Positions 9,660 to 17,738 of a stretch of 64,000 nucleotides of DNA are shown here, in pieces. This stretch comes from a bacterium HR21 (lineage in GTDB: Bacteria; Bacteroidota; Ignavibacteria; Kapaibacteriales; HRBIN21): contig BEHX01000003.1 of NCBI GenBank assembly GCA_002898295.1, positions 1 through 64,000 on the forward strand, given 5' to 3'. The stretch's first letter is position 1. Each line of letters begins with the position of its first letter. The notes under the pieces are model-generated. The model ran no database searches. It had not been told where the DNA came from and saw nothing but the letters and a program-made list of their open reading frames with translations. A program made the position numbers and the translations under genes.

Positions 9660-9691
9660 CGAAAACCCCCCAGGCATGCTCGTGCGCTGGC

Positions 9692-10813
9692 TCAGCGCAA
9701 AGAGCGCCCTTTCCAGTGAATGCGAGAGCGCATCAGGACCAGGAACGGAAGTACCAGTTCAATGACTGCCAGCCAGAGAACCGCCAGCAGCACCACCGGC
9801 ACTAGCTGCCATTGCCGCAGGAGAGCCACACCGAAGATACCCAGCGCCCCCTCTATCGCGAGGCGGAGCGTGAGGATCCCCGCTACCCCGAGCCAATGCC
9901 CGGTCGATGCCCCCGCAAGCACTGCGCCCCAGAAGAGCAGGGTGGTACACACAAAGGCTAGTGCCCATGTCCCCAACATCAATCCACCCCGCCCCCAGCG
10001 CCGGAGCTGTCGCAGGCGATCGCGGAGGGTCGGCACCGGGAGTGTTGTCACAAGCACCTCCGGCGCAATCAGGTAGTGCTGCCGCCATCCCAAGCGGACA
10101 ATTGCCTGCTGCAGCGCCAAGTCCTCCGTTACCGAGAAGGGGATCTGCGCATAGCCACCTGTCTCCCAATACGCCCGAGCACGGACAGCCAGATTCGTCC
10201 CAAAGCACCCTAATGCTTGTCCCCAGCCGACGGCGGCGCTCCCTGCCATGCCCAGCAGCAGCCACTCGGCAGATTGCAGCCGGGCAAAGAAGGAGTTTCC
10301 TTCCACGAGCGTTGCCCCGGCAACGAAGCCGACTGTAGGATCCCGGAAGGGCGCCACCATGCTGTCAATCCAGCTCGGTGGTACCCGGCAGTCAGCATCG
10401 GTGAAGAGCAGAATCTCACCCCGAGCGCGCTCAATACCGGCATGGAGGGCGCCGGCTTTGCCCTGGAGATTCGGGGAAGCAGCCTCACCGCTACGACGCT
10501 CGATACGGAGCCGGTCACCGTACTGTACCCGGAGCTGCCCCAGCACGGCCGCGGTCCCATCGCTTGAATTGTCGTCCACCACAATGACCTCGAAGTGCGG
10601 ATAGGCGCATGCCATCACCGAGTGGACACAGCGGGCGATGGTCTGCTCCTCATTGCGTGCCGGAATCACAACGGAGACCGTGGGGGACCAGCGCTGCCCA
10701 GAGTCACTGCGGCACAAGCGGCGCCACTGCCGCCAGGCACCCACGAGGAAGAATCCCCCTCGAACACTGAGAACAAGGCACCCGAGAGCCAGGAGCCAGT
10801 CCACCCAGCTCAT
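9692..10813 (-). CDS. membrane glycosyltransferase, family 2
   Basis: A 373-residue protein. The start is the ATG at 10813, which overlaps the purB stop (ATGA); the long upstream extension of the frame is an artefact inside purB. There is one N-terminal membrane helix (residues 4-24), then a GT2 domain: VSVVIPARNEEQTIARCV, VIVVDDNSSDGT, the DxD-type LLFTDADCRVPP, SVTEDLALQ and the QLRRWGRGG acceptor motif (QxxRW). Two to three helices follow at the C-terminus. This is the layout of processive or lipid-modifying glycosyltransferases that face the cytoplasm. Its coupling to purB is probably only positional. It may serve the glycan cassette a few kilobases downstream, but that is inference. Confidence 0.88.
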   Translation of the reverse strand: MSWVDWLLALGCLVLSVRGGFFLVGAWRQWRRLCRSDSGQRWSPTVSVVIPARNEEQTIARCVHSVMACAYPHFEVIVVDDNSSDGTAAVLGQLRVQYGDRLRIERRSGEAASPNLQGKAGALHAGIERARGEILLFTDADCRVPPSWIDSMVAPFRDPTVGFVAGATLVEGNSFFARLQSAEWLLLGMAGSAAVGWGQALGCFGTNLAVRARAYWETGGYAQIPFSVTEDLALQQAIVRLGWRQHYLIAPEVLVTTLPVPTLRDRLRQLRRWGRGGLMLGTWALAFVCTTLLFWGAVLAGASTGHWLGVAGILTLRLAIEGALGIFGVALLRQWQLVPVVLLAVLWLAVIELVLPFLVLMRSRIHWKGRSLR

Positions 10814-12132
10814 GGCGCCGGTAATGGAGCTGAATCCTTCAGTCCAACACGCGCGAAGAGCTCCTCCACATTGCGCAGCAGCGGTGCTGGGTCGAAGAGC
10901 GCCTCGAGTGCCTCTGGTGTCGGGAAATGCTGCCGAATTTCCGGTTGTTCCCAGAGTGTCTGCCGGAAATGGCGTCCTGTCCGCCAGGTCTCCATAGCTG
11001 CCTGCTGAACTACCGCATAGGCAGCATCGCGGCTCATGCCCCGCCGGACAAGTGCCAAGAGAACCGTCTGCGAGTAAATGAGCCCGTGGGTCAGTTCCAG
11101 ATTCTGCGCCATGCGTTCTGGATAGACCTGCAGCGTTTGCAAAAGTTCTGTGGTCAGCCCGAGCATGTAGTCGAGTGCAATGGTAGCATCCGGGAGAATG
11201 AGGCGCTCGGCACTGCTGTGGGAGATATCCCGCTCGTGCCACAACGGGATGTTCTCCAGGGCAACCAGGGCATAGGAGCGGAGCATCCGAGCCAGTCCGC
11301 AGATACGCTCGGCATGGATTGGATTGCGCTTGTGCGGCATTGCAGAGCTGCCGCGCTGCCCGGCGGCGAACAATTCCTCCGCTTCCCGCACCTCGGTGCG
11401 GTGCAGGTGGCGGATTTCCGTGGCAATCCGCTCACACATGCCGGCAATTACTGCCAAGACGGTCAGGAAATGGGCATGGCGGTCACGGGGCACCACCTGC
11501 GTTGCCACCGGTTCCGGGCGCAGTCCCAGACGTTCGCAGACGTATGCCTCTACCTGCGGCGGCAGCTGCGTGTACGCACCAATGGTTCCGCTGAGTTTCC
11601 CGTAAGCAATCTCCTCCACCGCTGCCCGGAGTCGCTGCTGGTTCCGGCGGCATTCCTGGAGCCAGCTGAGGAACTTCAGTCCGAAGGTCATCGGCTCAGC
11701 GTGCACCCCGTGGGTCCGCCCCACACAGAGTGTCGTGCGGAATTCCCACGCCCGCTGCTGGAGGACCTGCTCCAGCTCGCGCAGATCGTGCAGCAACAGC
11801 TCCCCTGCCCGCTTGAGTTGGACTGCCAGCGCTGTGTCCACCACATCGCTGGAGGTCAGCCCGAAGTGGAGGTATCGTCCCTCTTCGCCCGCCTGCTCGG
11901 CCAGGCTGCTGACGAAGGCAATCACATCATGCCGAAGCGTGCGCTCCAGCTCCGCAATCCGCTCCGGTTGGACCCGAACCCGCTCCCGGATGCGCTCCGG
12001 CACCCCGGCAGGAATCCATCCCAGGTGCACCAGCGCTTCGCAGACCAGAAGCTCGATGTCCAACCAGAGGCGGAATTTCTCCTCCTCGGCCCAGAGCGCT
12101 GCCATTGCCGGTCGGGCGTATCGGGCAATCAT
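10810..12132 (-). CDS. purB: adenylosuccinate lyase
   Basis: A 440-residue member of the fumarase/aspartase superfamily. It catalyses two steps of purine synthesis, cleaving SAICAR to AICAR and adenylosuccinate to AMP, both with release of fumarate. The superfamily signature GSSAMPHKRNP is present near residue 270, with LTSSDVVDTALA near 92 and VGRTHGVHAEP near 143 carrying the catalytic His. Length and start agree with the family. It is preceded by its own TATTTTCG promoter element and coupled to the downstream glycosyltransferase gene by a four-base overlap. Confidence 0.97.
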   Translation of the reverse strand: MIARYARPAMAALWAEEEKFRLWLDIELLVCEALVHLGWIPAGVPERIRERVRVQPERIAELERTLRHDVIAFVSSLAEQAGEEGRYLHFGLTSSDVVDTALAVQLKRAGELLLHDLRELEQVLQQRAWEFRTTLCVGRTHGVHAEPMTFGLKFLSWLQECRRNQQRLRAAVEEIAYGKLSGTIGAYTQLPPQVEAYVCERLGLRPEPVATQVVPRDRHAHFLTVLAVIAGMCERIATEIRHLHRTEVREAEELFAAGQRGSSAMPHKRNPIHAERICGLARMLRSYALVALENIPLWHERDISHSSAERLILPDATIALDYMLGLTTELLQTLQVYPERMAQNLELTHGLIYSQTVLLALVRRGMSRDAAYAVVQQAAMETWRTGRHFRQTLWEQPEIRQHFPTPEALEALFDPAPLLRNVEELFARVGLKDSAPLPAP

Positions 12133-12160
12133 CCTCCGCGGTGCACTCGTGTGACCGACG

Positions 12161-12168
12161 CGAAAATA
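12161..12168 (-). promoter_or_regulatory. TATTTTCG promoter -7 element for purB
   Basis: Minus-strand octamer TATTTTCG, 29 bases before the purB ATG. It is one of five identical TATTTTCG elements placed similarly ahead of genes in this window. Confidence 0.5.
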
Positions 12169-12192
12169 GCGCCCTGCACCCCCTCCTGTGTG

Positions 12193-12576
12193 TTACGGCT
12201 CCGTATCGGAGACCGACTGTTCCACATGCAGCCGGTGCATCACCCGATGCACGATAGGGCTCAGCATCACCCCAACGGCAGCAATGAAGAAGAGCCCGCA
12301 GAAGAGAGCATACGCTGCGGCAAAGAGCTTGCCTGGAACACTCGACAATGGATGCAGCGGACCCATTCCACCCAAGAGAAGCGCCGCCTCCAGAAGTGCA
12401 TCCACCCAAGACAGCCCCGCCAGCCAGTGATATCCGCACACACCGATGCCGAGCACCACTCCTGTGGCACATGCCACGAGGAACCACAGCAGAGCAAGTC
12501 GCTGCAAGAAGCGCCGCGGGGGCGCCAGTGCCTCACGACGATGCTCAAACCGGAGAAGGTGAAAGAAGCGCCGCAT
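12193..12576 (-). CDS. small membrane protein with degenerate K+-channel-like pore loop
   Basis: 127 residues with two membrane helices (about 27-50 and 83-105) and a re-entrant stretch between them. The segment LLGGMGPLHPLSSVPGKLFAAAYALF aligns with the pore region of two-helix potassium channels, but the selectivity filter TVGYGD is replaced by GGMGPL. Similar GMGP proteins occur widely as uncharacterised channel-like proteins. I know of no assigned function, and K+ selectivity cannot be assumed. Its ATG shares one base with the stop of the NTF2-like lipoprotein (TGATG), so it is the last gene of the dapA operon. Confidence 0.7.
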   Translation of the reverse strand: MRRFFHLLRFEHRREALAPPRRFLQRLALLWFLVACATGVVLGIGVCGYHWLAGLSWVDALLEAALLLGGMGPLHPLSSVPGKLFAAAYALFCGLFFIAAVGVMLSPIVHRVMHRLHVEQSVSDTEP

Positions 12577-13073
12577 CAGTAAAACGACTCATCCCGCCAG
12601 GCGACAATCCGCCAGGGGTCCTCTGGGCGAGCTCGCTGCACTCGGAATGTTGCCCGCCCATAGATGCGGACAACATCCACGGGCGAAAAGGTGATCGTCA
12701 GGGCAAAACTCCGGGAGACATCGTGCCGGAGAGAGTCCCCGTAAGAAGCAACGATTTCATGCCAGAGCAGTTCAATCTGCTGCGCAGCTCGGAAAAGCCC
12801 AGCTGTTGCTCGCATATCTTCCTGGCGCCCCCAGCTGACGTCAACCCCACGTTCGTAGTTGCGGTAGGTGAAGGTGAAGGCGCTGTCCAGGAGCTGCCCG
12901 TAGAGGACGGTGTCCCGGAGCACGTAGGCGATACGGAAGTTCTGGAAAAGCCCTTCGAGCGTCCGCTGGTCGCCAATGACGCCGGCAGGAGGCTCGCCCT
13001 CTACCAGCCGTGGGGCAAAGGGATTCACGCAGCCAGCACATCCCAGACCGAACAGCCACAGCCACCTCCTCAT
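12576..13073 (-). CDS. putative lipoprotein, NTF2/SnoaL-like
   Basis: 165 residues. The start is the ATG at 13073, overlapping the previous stop (ATGA). The N-terminus MRRWLWLFGLGCAGC is a lipoprotein-type signal with two candidate lipidated cysteines. The rest has the sequence pattern of an NTF2-like fold: a helical TLEGLFQNFRIAYVLRD opening, then FTFTY, and C-terminal strands ending DPWRIVAWRDE, a common ending in SnoaL/DUF4440-like proteins. It shares this architecture with the gene just upstream, so the two may have arisen by duplication and may work together at the membrane. No catalytic function can be assigned. Confidence 0.7.
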   Translation of the reverse strand: MRRWLWLFGLGCAGCVNPFAPRLVEGEPPAGVIGDQRTLEGLFQNFRIAYVLRDTVLYGQLLDSAFTFTYRNYERGVDVSWGRQEDMRATAGLFRAAQQIELLWHEIVASYGDSLRHDVSRSFALTITFSPVDVVRIYGRATFRVQRARPEDPWRIVAWRDESFY

Positions 13074-13657
13074 CGCATCCAGAGTGCCTTGAGTACACTC
13101 CAACTGACGGCTGCCGTATCGGGCAGTTCACGATCACTCCAGCGGAGAATTGCCCAGGTTCCCTGGCGGAGTGGCACAAGCGTCCACCGCAGATAGCCCC
13201 GTGCCAGCTGCGGAATTCCCGGCTCCTGATGCGGGACATAGAGCTGGTATTCTGCCTGGAACAGCACCGAGTCGGGGGCTTGCAGCAAGAAGTTCGGGGC
13301 GATCAAGAGGAGCTCGGGGACAACCCCGCTGGGCACGCGGCTCATCATTGCTGTAAAGCTCCGGCGTTCCGCCTCCCGGTCCCAGCGGGCAAAGAGGTCA
13401 GCGTAGCGCGCCTGAGCCTGTCCAGCAGGTTCAAAGCGGTACGCTTTCCCCGGGGCAGCGCTACTATCCAGGAGGCAATCGAGGAAGAGAACGGCGTCGC
13501 GGCGGGAGACCGCCAATCGGAGGTTGTCTACAACAGCTGCCGGCGTGGTCGGCTGCCGGTAGCCTGTCTCCCCACCCGGTTCGGGCGGCTGTGCGGGGCG
13601 AGGGCTAAAAAACCCACAGCCCGCAATCCCCACCGCCAGGAGTACTCTCCACTTCAT
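13070..13657 (-). CDS. putative lipoprotein of unknown function
   Basis: 195 residues with a lipoprotein signal (LAVGIAGC, lipidated Cys at residue 14) and a Pro/Gly-rich linker up to residue 40. The mature part starts with AAVVDNLRLAVSRRDAVLFLDCL, like the helix that opens NTF2-like lipoproteins, and ends in strands such as GYLRWTLVPLRQGTWAILRWSDRE. Its overall pattern resembles its downstream neighbour. Its ATG overlaps the dapA stop (ATGA). The function is unknown; by position it is co-expressed with lysine/peptidoglycan precursor synthesis. Confidence 0.7.
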   Translation of the reverse strand: MKWRVLLAVGIAGCGFFSPRPAQPPEPGGETGYRQPTTPAAVVDNLRLAVSRRDAVLFLDCLLDSSAAPGKAYRFEPAGQAQARYADLFARWDREAERRSFTAMMSRVPSGVVPELLLIAPNFLLQAPDSVLFQAEYQLYVPHQEPGIPQLARGYLRWTLVPLRQGTWAILRWSDRELPDTAAVSWSVLKALWMR

Positions 13658-14553
13658 GCCGATACATGTTCCAGAAGCCCTGCCTCCCGCACCGCGTGCT
13701 CAAGCAACGCCCGATGCTGGGGCTGCAGTGGCGTCAGAGGGAGCCGGTACACTTCCTCGATCAGCCCCATCATTGCTAACACCGCCTTCACCGGGATGGG
13801 GTTGGACTCGATGAAGTTCAGGCGCATCAGCGGGAAGAGCCGGTAGTGGAGCTCGCGCGCGCGCTCCCATCGTCCCTCCAGCGCTGCCCGGATACACTCT
13901 CCGAAGAGCTTCGGCGCATAGTTCGCAATAACCGATACCACTCCCGCTCCACCGCAGGCGATGATGGGCAGCGCCAGAGAATCATCGCCTGCCAGCACGG
14001 CGAAGTGCGGCGGTGCCGAGCGCAGAATCTCCATGACTTGCTCCAGATTTCCCGAGGCTTCCTTCGTTGCCACAATCGTGGGGCATTCCTCAGCCAGCCG
14101 GAGTTGTGTCTCCGCGGTCATGTTCACCGCTGTCCGCCCCGGGACGTTGTAGAGCACAATTGGCAGCTCAACGGCTTCTGCAACCGCACGGAAATGCTCG
14201 TAGAGTCCCTGTTGGGTGGGCTTATTGTAGTACGGGCAGACCACAAGCGCCGCATCTGCCCCGAGCCGTTGCGCTTCGCGGGTCAATGCCACGGTCGTCC
14301 GTGTATCGTTGGTCCCTGTTCCGGCAATCACCGGAACACGCCCGGCAGCCCACTCGACGACACGGGCAATGAGTTCACACTTTTCCTGGAAATCCAGGGT
14401 CGCGCTCTCCCCTGTAGAGCCGGCAGGAACAAGCCCCTCGACCCCAGCAGCGATCTGGAACTCCACCAGCCGCCGGAGACTTGCCCAGTCAATGGAGCCA
14501 TCCTGCCGGAAAGGAGTCGCCAGTGCTGTCAATGTTCCGCGAAGCTGGAGCAT
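13654..14553 (-). CDS. dapA: 4-hydroxy-tetrahydrodipicolinate synthase
   Basis: A 299-residue (beta/alpha)8 aldolase that condenses pyruvate with aspartate semialdehyde in the lysine/diaminopimelate pathway. The Schiff-base lysine is K164 in ATKEASG and the catalytic Tyr is Y135 in VLYNVPGR. The GSTGES signature (residues 45-50) and PYYNKPTQQGLYEHF are also present. Length is normal. It is the first gene of a four-gene coupled operon with two lipoproteins and a channel-like protein, behind a TATTTTCG promoter element. Confidence 0.96.
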   Translation of the reverse strand: MLQLRGTLTALATPFRQDGSIDWASLRRLVEFQIAAGVEGLVPAGSTGESATLDFQEKCELIARVVEWAAGRVPVIAGTGTNDTRTTVALTREAQRLGADAALVVCPYYNKPTQQGLYEHFRAVAEAVELPIVLYNVPGRTAVNMTAETQLRLAEECPTIVATKEASGNLEQVMEILRSAPPHFAVLAGDDSLALPIIACGGAGVVSVIANYAPKLFGECIRAALEGRWERARELHYRLFPLMRLNFIESNPIPVKAVLAMMGLIEEVYRLPLTPLQPQHRALLEHAVREAGLLEHVSA

Positions 14554-14580
14554 CGGGATCCCCTCGGCTGACGGACATCG

Positions 14581-14588
14581 CGAAAATA
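14581..14588 (-). promoter_or_regulatory. TATTTTCG promoter -7 element for dapA operon
   Basis: Minus-strand TATTTTCG, 28 bases before the dapA ATG, in the 63-base gap after rlpA. Same octamer as before purB and others. Confidence 0.5.
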
Positions 14589-14616
14589 CTCGGCACGTCC
14601 TTCCGCAACGGCAGAT

Positions 14617-15345
14617 TCACCCATCGCGGAGCAGCGCGAGGAGGGAATCCTGCCGCAGGCGGGGCACCCCGAGGTGAAACCACAAGCGGTGCGGCTGTTG
14701 ACTGGAAGCACTATCAATTCCCGCTTCCCATCCGACCAGCAGCCATGCCTCCGGCACTGCCTGCCGGAAGCTCCCCCAGAGCCGGACAGCCTCCGTCCAG
14801 TCCCGGAGCGTATCCACCAGCGTGAACGCTCGGCGTTGTACACTGTACGGTCTCCAGTGAGCATCGAATCCCAAAACGAGCCCCGAGTCTTGAGGCGGCA
14901 AAAAGGCTTCGATCCGAACCGGATGGCGACGCACGCCGAGAGCTCTCGCCGCTGCCCAGGAAAGGTCAATAATCCGCCGCCGGATAAAGGGTCCCCGATC
15001 GGTGATCTGCACCACAAGCGTGGTGTCGCCTCCGGGCACGCTTACCCGCACCAGTGTCCCGAACGGCAGCGTTCGATGCGCCGCCGTCAGTTCGTACATG
15101 TCGTAGCGCCTGCCTGATGCTGTCCGCCGCCCGTGGAAGCCTGGTCCATACCAGGTGGCAATCCCCTCCTGGACCATGAACGGAACCCCCTGCTGCACTT
15201 GCACCAGCACCAGGGTGTCCTCTGGCTCACGGGACTGCTCAGCGTCGCTCCGCTCACGCGCCTGCACCAGCAGCGTGATGGAGAGAACCGCAACCAAGAC
15301 ACCCCAGAACACGAGCCACGCTACAAGCGACCATCGCCGTATCAT
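14617..15345 (-). CDS. rlpA: RlpA-like septal/cell-wall protein with double-psi beta-barrel
   Basis: 242 residues with an N-terminal membrane anchor or signal (residues 8-28). The RlpA-type double-psi barrel follows at about 58-140: GIATWYGPGFHGRRTASG, ELTAAHRTLPFGT and VVQITDRGPF with the catalytic-type Asp of DPBB glycan hydrolases, then RIIDLSWAAARALG. RlpA proteins are lytic transglycosylases that cut denuded peptidoglycan. A C-terminal part of about 100 residues is not the classical SPOR domain by eye. A strong ribosome-binding site (AGGAGGT, 3 bases before ATG) fixes the start at 15345. It may be the end of the accC unit or separately transcribed. Confidence 0.85.
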   Translation of the reverse strand: MIRRWSLVAWLVFWGVLVAVLSITLLVQARERSDAEQSREPEDTLVLVQVQQGVPFMVQEGIATWYGPGFHGRRTASGRRYDMYELTAAHRTLPFGTLVRVSVPGGDTTLVVQITDRGPFIRRRIIDLSWAAARALGVRRHPVRIEAFLPPQDSGLVLGFDAHWRPYSVQRRAFTLVDTLRDWTEAVRLWGSFRQAVPEAWLLVGWEAGIDSASSQQPHRLWFHLGVPRLRQDSLLALLRDG

Positions 15346-15502
15346 GTACCTCCTGTGCCGCGTTCCACATTCCCATCCGTGCTCGCAGCCGTTCGGGCAC
15401 GAGCACTGCCCCCTGCGCGGGTGAGCCGTTACAAAAAACGCCCACTTTCGTGAAGGTATGCAGAAAAAATGGTGAACGCAAACTCAGATTTTCTCCGCCA
15501 CC

Positions 15503-16183
15503 TCAGAGCGGCAAACGCAGGCTCAACACAACTCCGCCGAAATCGCGAATCGGACGCCCACGGATGCTCTCCAACCCGGCGCCTCCGAAAGGAATCGTGT
15601 AGTAGCGGAGCCCGATGCCGAGGAAGCTCTGCCCGCTATAGCGAATCTGTGCCCCAAGCCCGATGTGTGCCCCAAAGCGCCCGAAGAGCTGAGCACGGCG
15701 AAACGCCCGGAAAAACTCCTCTTCGTACGGCGTTGCCACCACCAGAGCGGGGACAATGCCGACTGCAACCAACGGCGAAAAAGCCTCATCGAGCGACTCC
15801 GTGAAGAGGAAATACTGGAGGCTCAGCGACAGCGGGAGCAGGAAGAGCCGATTGACTTTCCCGGGAACAGCAATGGTGCCCGTGTAAGGGTCGTAGACCT
15901 CGAACTCATCGGAATTCCGCGCACCGGAGATGGTCAACTCCGCTGCCCAGGCAAGCGTTCGGGTCACTCCACGCTGGTACGAAATCCCGCCGCCGAAGCC
16001 GTTGCCTGAAAAGGTCAGCAGGATTCCCCACGAGGCGGGAAGCTCCGGGCTTGTGCGGAGCAACGGACGGGGTGACTCAAACACGAAGAGGCTATCAGGG
16101 AGCTCGGTCGTCGAGGTCCCAGCAACTTGAGCCGCCAGGGGAACGAGCATCCCTGCGCCGAGGAGCGCCACCCGCCATAGCAT
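15503..16183 (-). CDS. putative outer-membrane beta-barrel protein
   Basis: 226 residues from the ATG at 16183. MLWRVALLGAGMLVPLAAQVAG is a signal peptide. The mature chain alternates polar and hydrophobic residues in short strands (TLAWAAELTISG, NRLFLLPLSLSLQYFLF, LGIGLRYYTIPF) and ends in VVLSLRLPL, a pattern typical of small barrels in the Bacteroidota outer membrane. No named family is recognised. It lies between the TPR-esterase and rlpA on the same strand. A role as a structural or porin-like protein is a guess. Confidence 0.65.
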   Translation of the reverse strand: MLWRVALLGAGMLVPLAAQVAGTSTTELPDSLFVFESPRPLLRTSPELPASWGILLTFSGNGFGGGISYQRGVTRTLAWAAELTISGARNSDEFEVYDPYTGTIAVPGKVNRLFLLPLSLSLQYFLFTESLDEAFSPLVAVGIVPALVVATPYEEEFFRAFRRAQLFGRFGAHIGLGAQIRYSGQSFLGIGLRYYTIPFGGAGLESIRGRPIRDFGGVVLSLRLPL

Positions 16184-16233
16184 TGAACCCTCCAACGCAG
16201 TATCTCGTCGGGCAAGACGAACAAGCCCGGTTA

Positions 16234-17322
16234 TTAGTAGCGCCTCAGCAGCTGCTGCAGCCACCGCCGCAGCCGTTCGGTTGCCTCTGCCGATGCCCAG
16301 TGCCCTCCCCGGAAGGAGAACAGCTCAAACTCAACCCCTGCCCGAGCAAGAGCATTCGCAAGGAGTTCTGCGGTTTGGTACGGCACAATGGGATCGTCCA
16401 CGGCATGGAGCAAGAGTATCGAGGCGCCGAAACGCCGAAGCTCGCTCACACGCTCCAGCAGCATTCCTTCGGGATAGTAGCTCGCAGCGACCAGTGCCGC
16501 TCCAGCGTACGCATCGGGATGGCGCGCCAGGAGTTCTGCCGCCAGGAAGCCTCCCTGCGAGAAGCCTACGACAATGGGTAACATACGCCGCACGGGGAAA
16601 CGGCGGAGGGCATCCCGGACGACACTGTGGTACCATTCCACGGTCATCTGCAGAATCTCCCGCCGGAGCGAGTCCGGTGCTCCGAGCTCCTCCCCAAGGG
16701 CAGAGAAGCGCAGCGCTGCCGCATTCAGTGTCGGGCGGAGCCGCACGTACGGTGCCTCCGGGGCAATCACGAGCACATCGGGAGGCTGCCACTGCCGAGC
16801 CCACGCGAAGAGCTGCGCAGGCTCCTGCGAATTCCCATGGAGCAGCACGATGAGGGAATATCGCCGTGTCGTATCGTAGTCCGGCGGATAGAGCACGAAG
16901 TAGCGCCCGAGCCGTTCTTGTGGCACGAAGGCTGTCCCAACCCTCCCATATCCCTTTGCCCGACGCCGCAGTTCTGCCAGAAGGCGAGTTCCCCGAGGGT
17001 GTTGCCTCAAAAAGGACCATTCTGGCTCCGCTCCTACGAGCGTGGTATCGCTCCATCCAGCTCGGAGTGCCCCCTCCAGTGCCTGGAGAGCAGCAACCGT
17101 ATCCCCACGGCGCAGTTGACAGCGTGCAAGGAGCAGAAATGCCTCACGGTCGTGCGGCTGTGCTTCGGTCCACTGCTGGAACGCCCGTGCAGCCTCTGCG
17201 TATCGTCCTTGGTTCCATAAGCTGTAGCCAAGCTCGAAGGCACTCTGCAGACTCTGCCCCCAGGCGCTTGCTATCCCAAGCAGGAGTCCCAGGGCTTGCA
17301 GGCCTCCACACTGCCCTGCCAT
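16234..17322 (-). CDS. secreted TPR + alpha/beta-hydrolase (carboxylesterase type)
   Basis: 362 residues from the ATG at 17322, 10 bases after the gcvH stop. A signal peptide (residues 1-22) is followed by a TPR-like helical region (about 28-95, ELGYSLWNQGRYAEAARAFQQWTEAQP) and then an alpha/beta-hydrolase domain of the phospholipase/carboxylesterase type. The triad is visible: nucleophile S255 in GFSQGG, an aspartate at 309-310 in HAVDDPIV, and H341 in RGGHW. LLHGNSQE forms the oxyanion strand. It probably hydrolyses an ester in the periplasm. The TPR may bind a partner or the membrane. The substrate is unknown. Confidence 0.82.
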   Translation of the reverse strand: MAGQCGGLQALGLLLGIASAWGQSLQSAFELGYSLWNQGRYAEAARAFQQWTEAQPHDREAFLLLARCQLRRGDTVAALQALEGALRAGWSDTTLVGAEPEWSFLRQHPRGTRLLAELRRRAKGYGRVGTAFVPQERLGRYFVLYPPDYDTTRRYSLIVLLHGNSQEPAQLFAWARQWQPPDVLVIAPEAPYVRLRPTLNAAALRFSALGEELGAPDSLRREILQMTVEWYHSVVRDALRRFPVRRMLPIVVGFSQGGFLAAELLARHPDAYAGAALVAASYYPEGMLLERVSELRRFGASILLLHAVDDPIVPYQTAELLANALARAGVEFELFSFRGGHWASAEATERLRRWLQQLLRRY

Positions 17323-17332
17323 TCCACCGTCA

Positions 17333-17716
17333 TCATGCACCAATCAGTGCCCGGTAGGCAGCCGCATCCAGGAGCTGCTCGACTTCCCCCGGCTGCGTCA
17401 GCTCCAGGCGGAGAATCCAGCCCTCACCATAGGGGTCGTGGTTGATTGTCTCCGGCTTTTCGGCAAGCACCCCATTGATTTCGAGTACCCGCCCGCTGAC
17501 CGGTGCGTAGACATCGGCAACGGTTTTCACCGCCTCCAGCGTTGCCACTACATGCCCTGCTTGGACCTCCTGCCCAACCTGCACGGCGATGTCTACGTAG
17601 ACGATATCTCCCAACTCATGCTGAGCATGGTCGGTGATCCCAATGGCTGCTGTCCCGTTCTCCTGTCGCAGCCACTCATGGTCTTTCGTGTAGCGCAGCT
17701 CTTCTGGAATGTGCAT
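17333..17716 (-). CDS. gcvH: glycine cleavage system H protein (lipoyl carrier)
   Basis: 127 residues from the ATG at 17716. H protein carries the aminomethyl group on a lipoyl-lysine between the P, T and L proteins. The lipoylation site is K64 in LEAVKTVADVYAPVSG, matching the family pattern. YTKDHEWL and GITDHAQHELGDIVYVD are the typical N-terminal blocks. P and T proteins are not nearby. It sits 22 bases after accC, which is an unusual partner; biotin carrier AccB would be expected there, but the sequence is clearly H protein (no MKM biotinylation motif). Confidence 0.95.
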   Translation of the reverse strand: MHIPEELRYTKDHEWLRQENGTAAIGITDHAQHELGDIVYVDIAVQVGQEVQAGHVVATLEAVKTVADVYAPVSGRVLEINGVLAEKPETINHDPYGEGWILRLELTQPGEVEQLLDAAAYRALIGA

Positions 17717-17738
17717 TGCCCACGATCCCTGGATTTGG

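Noticed and set aside
10927-12582. 551-codon plus-strand open frame opposite purB
   Set aside because: It is antisense to a confident purB, with Pro/Arg/Gln-rich content and no domain pattern.
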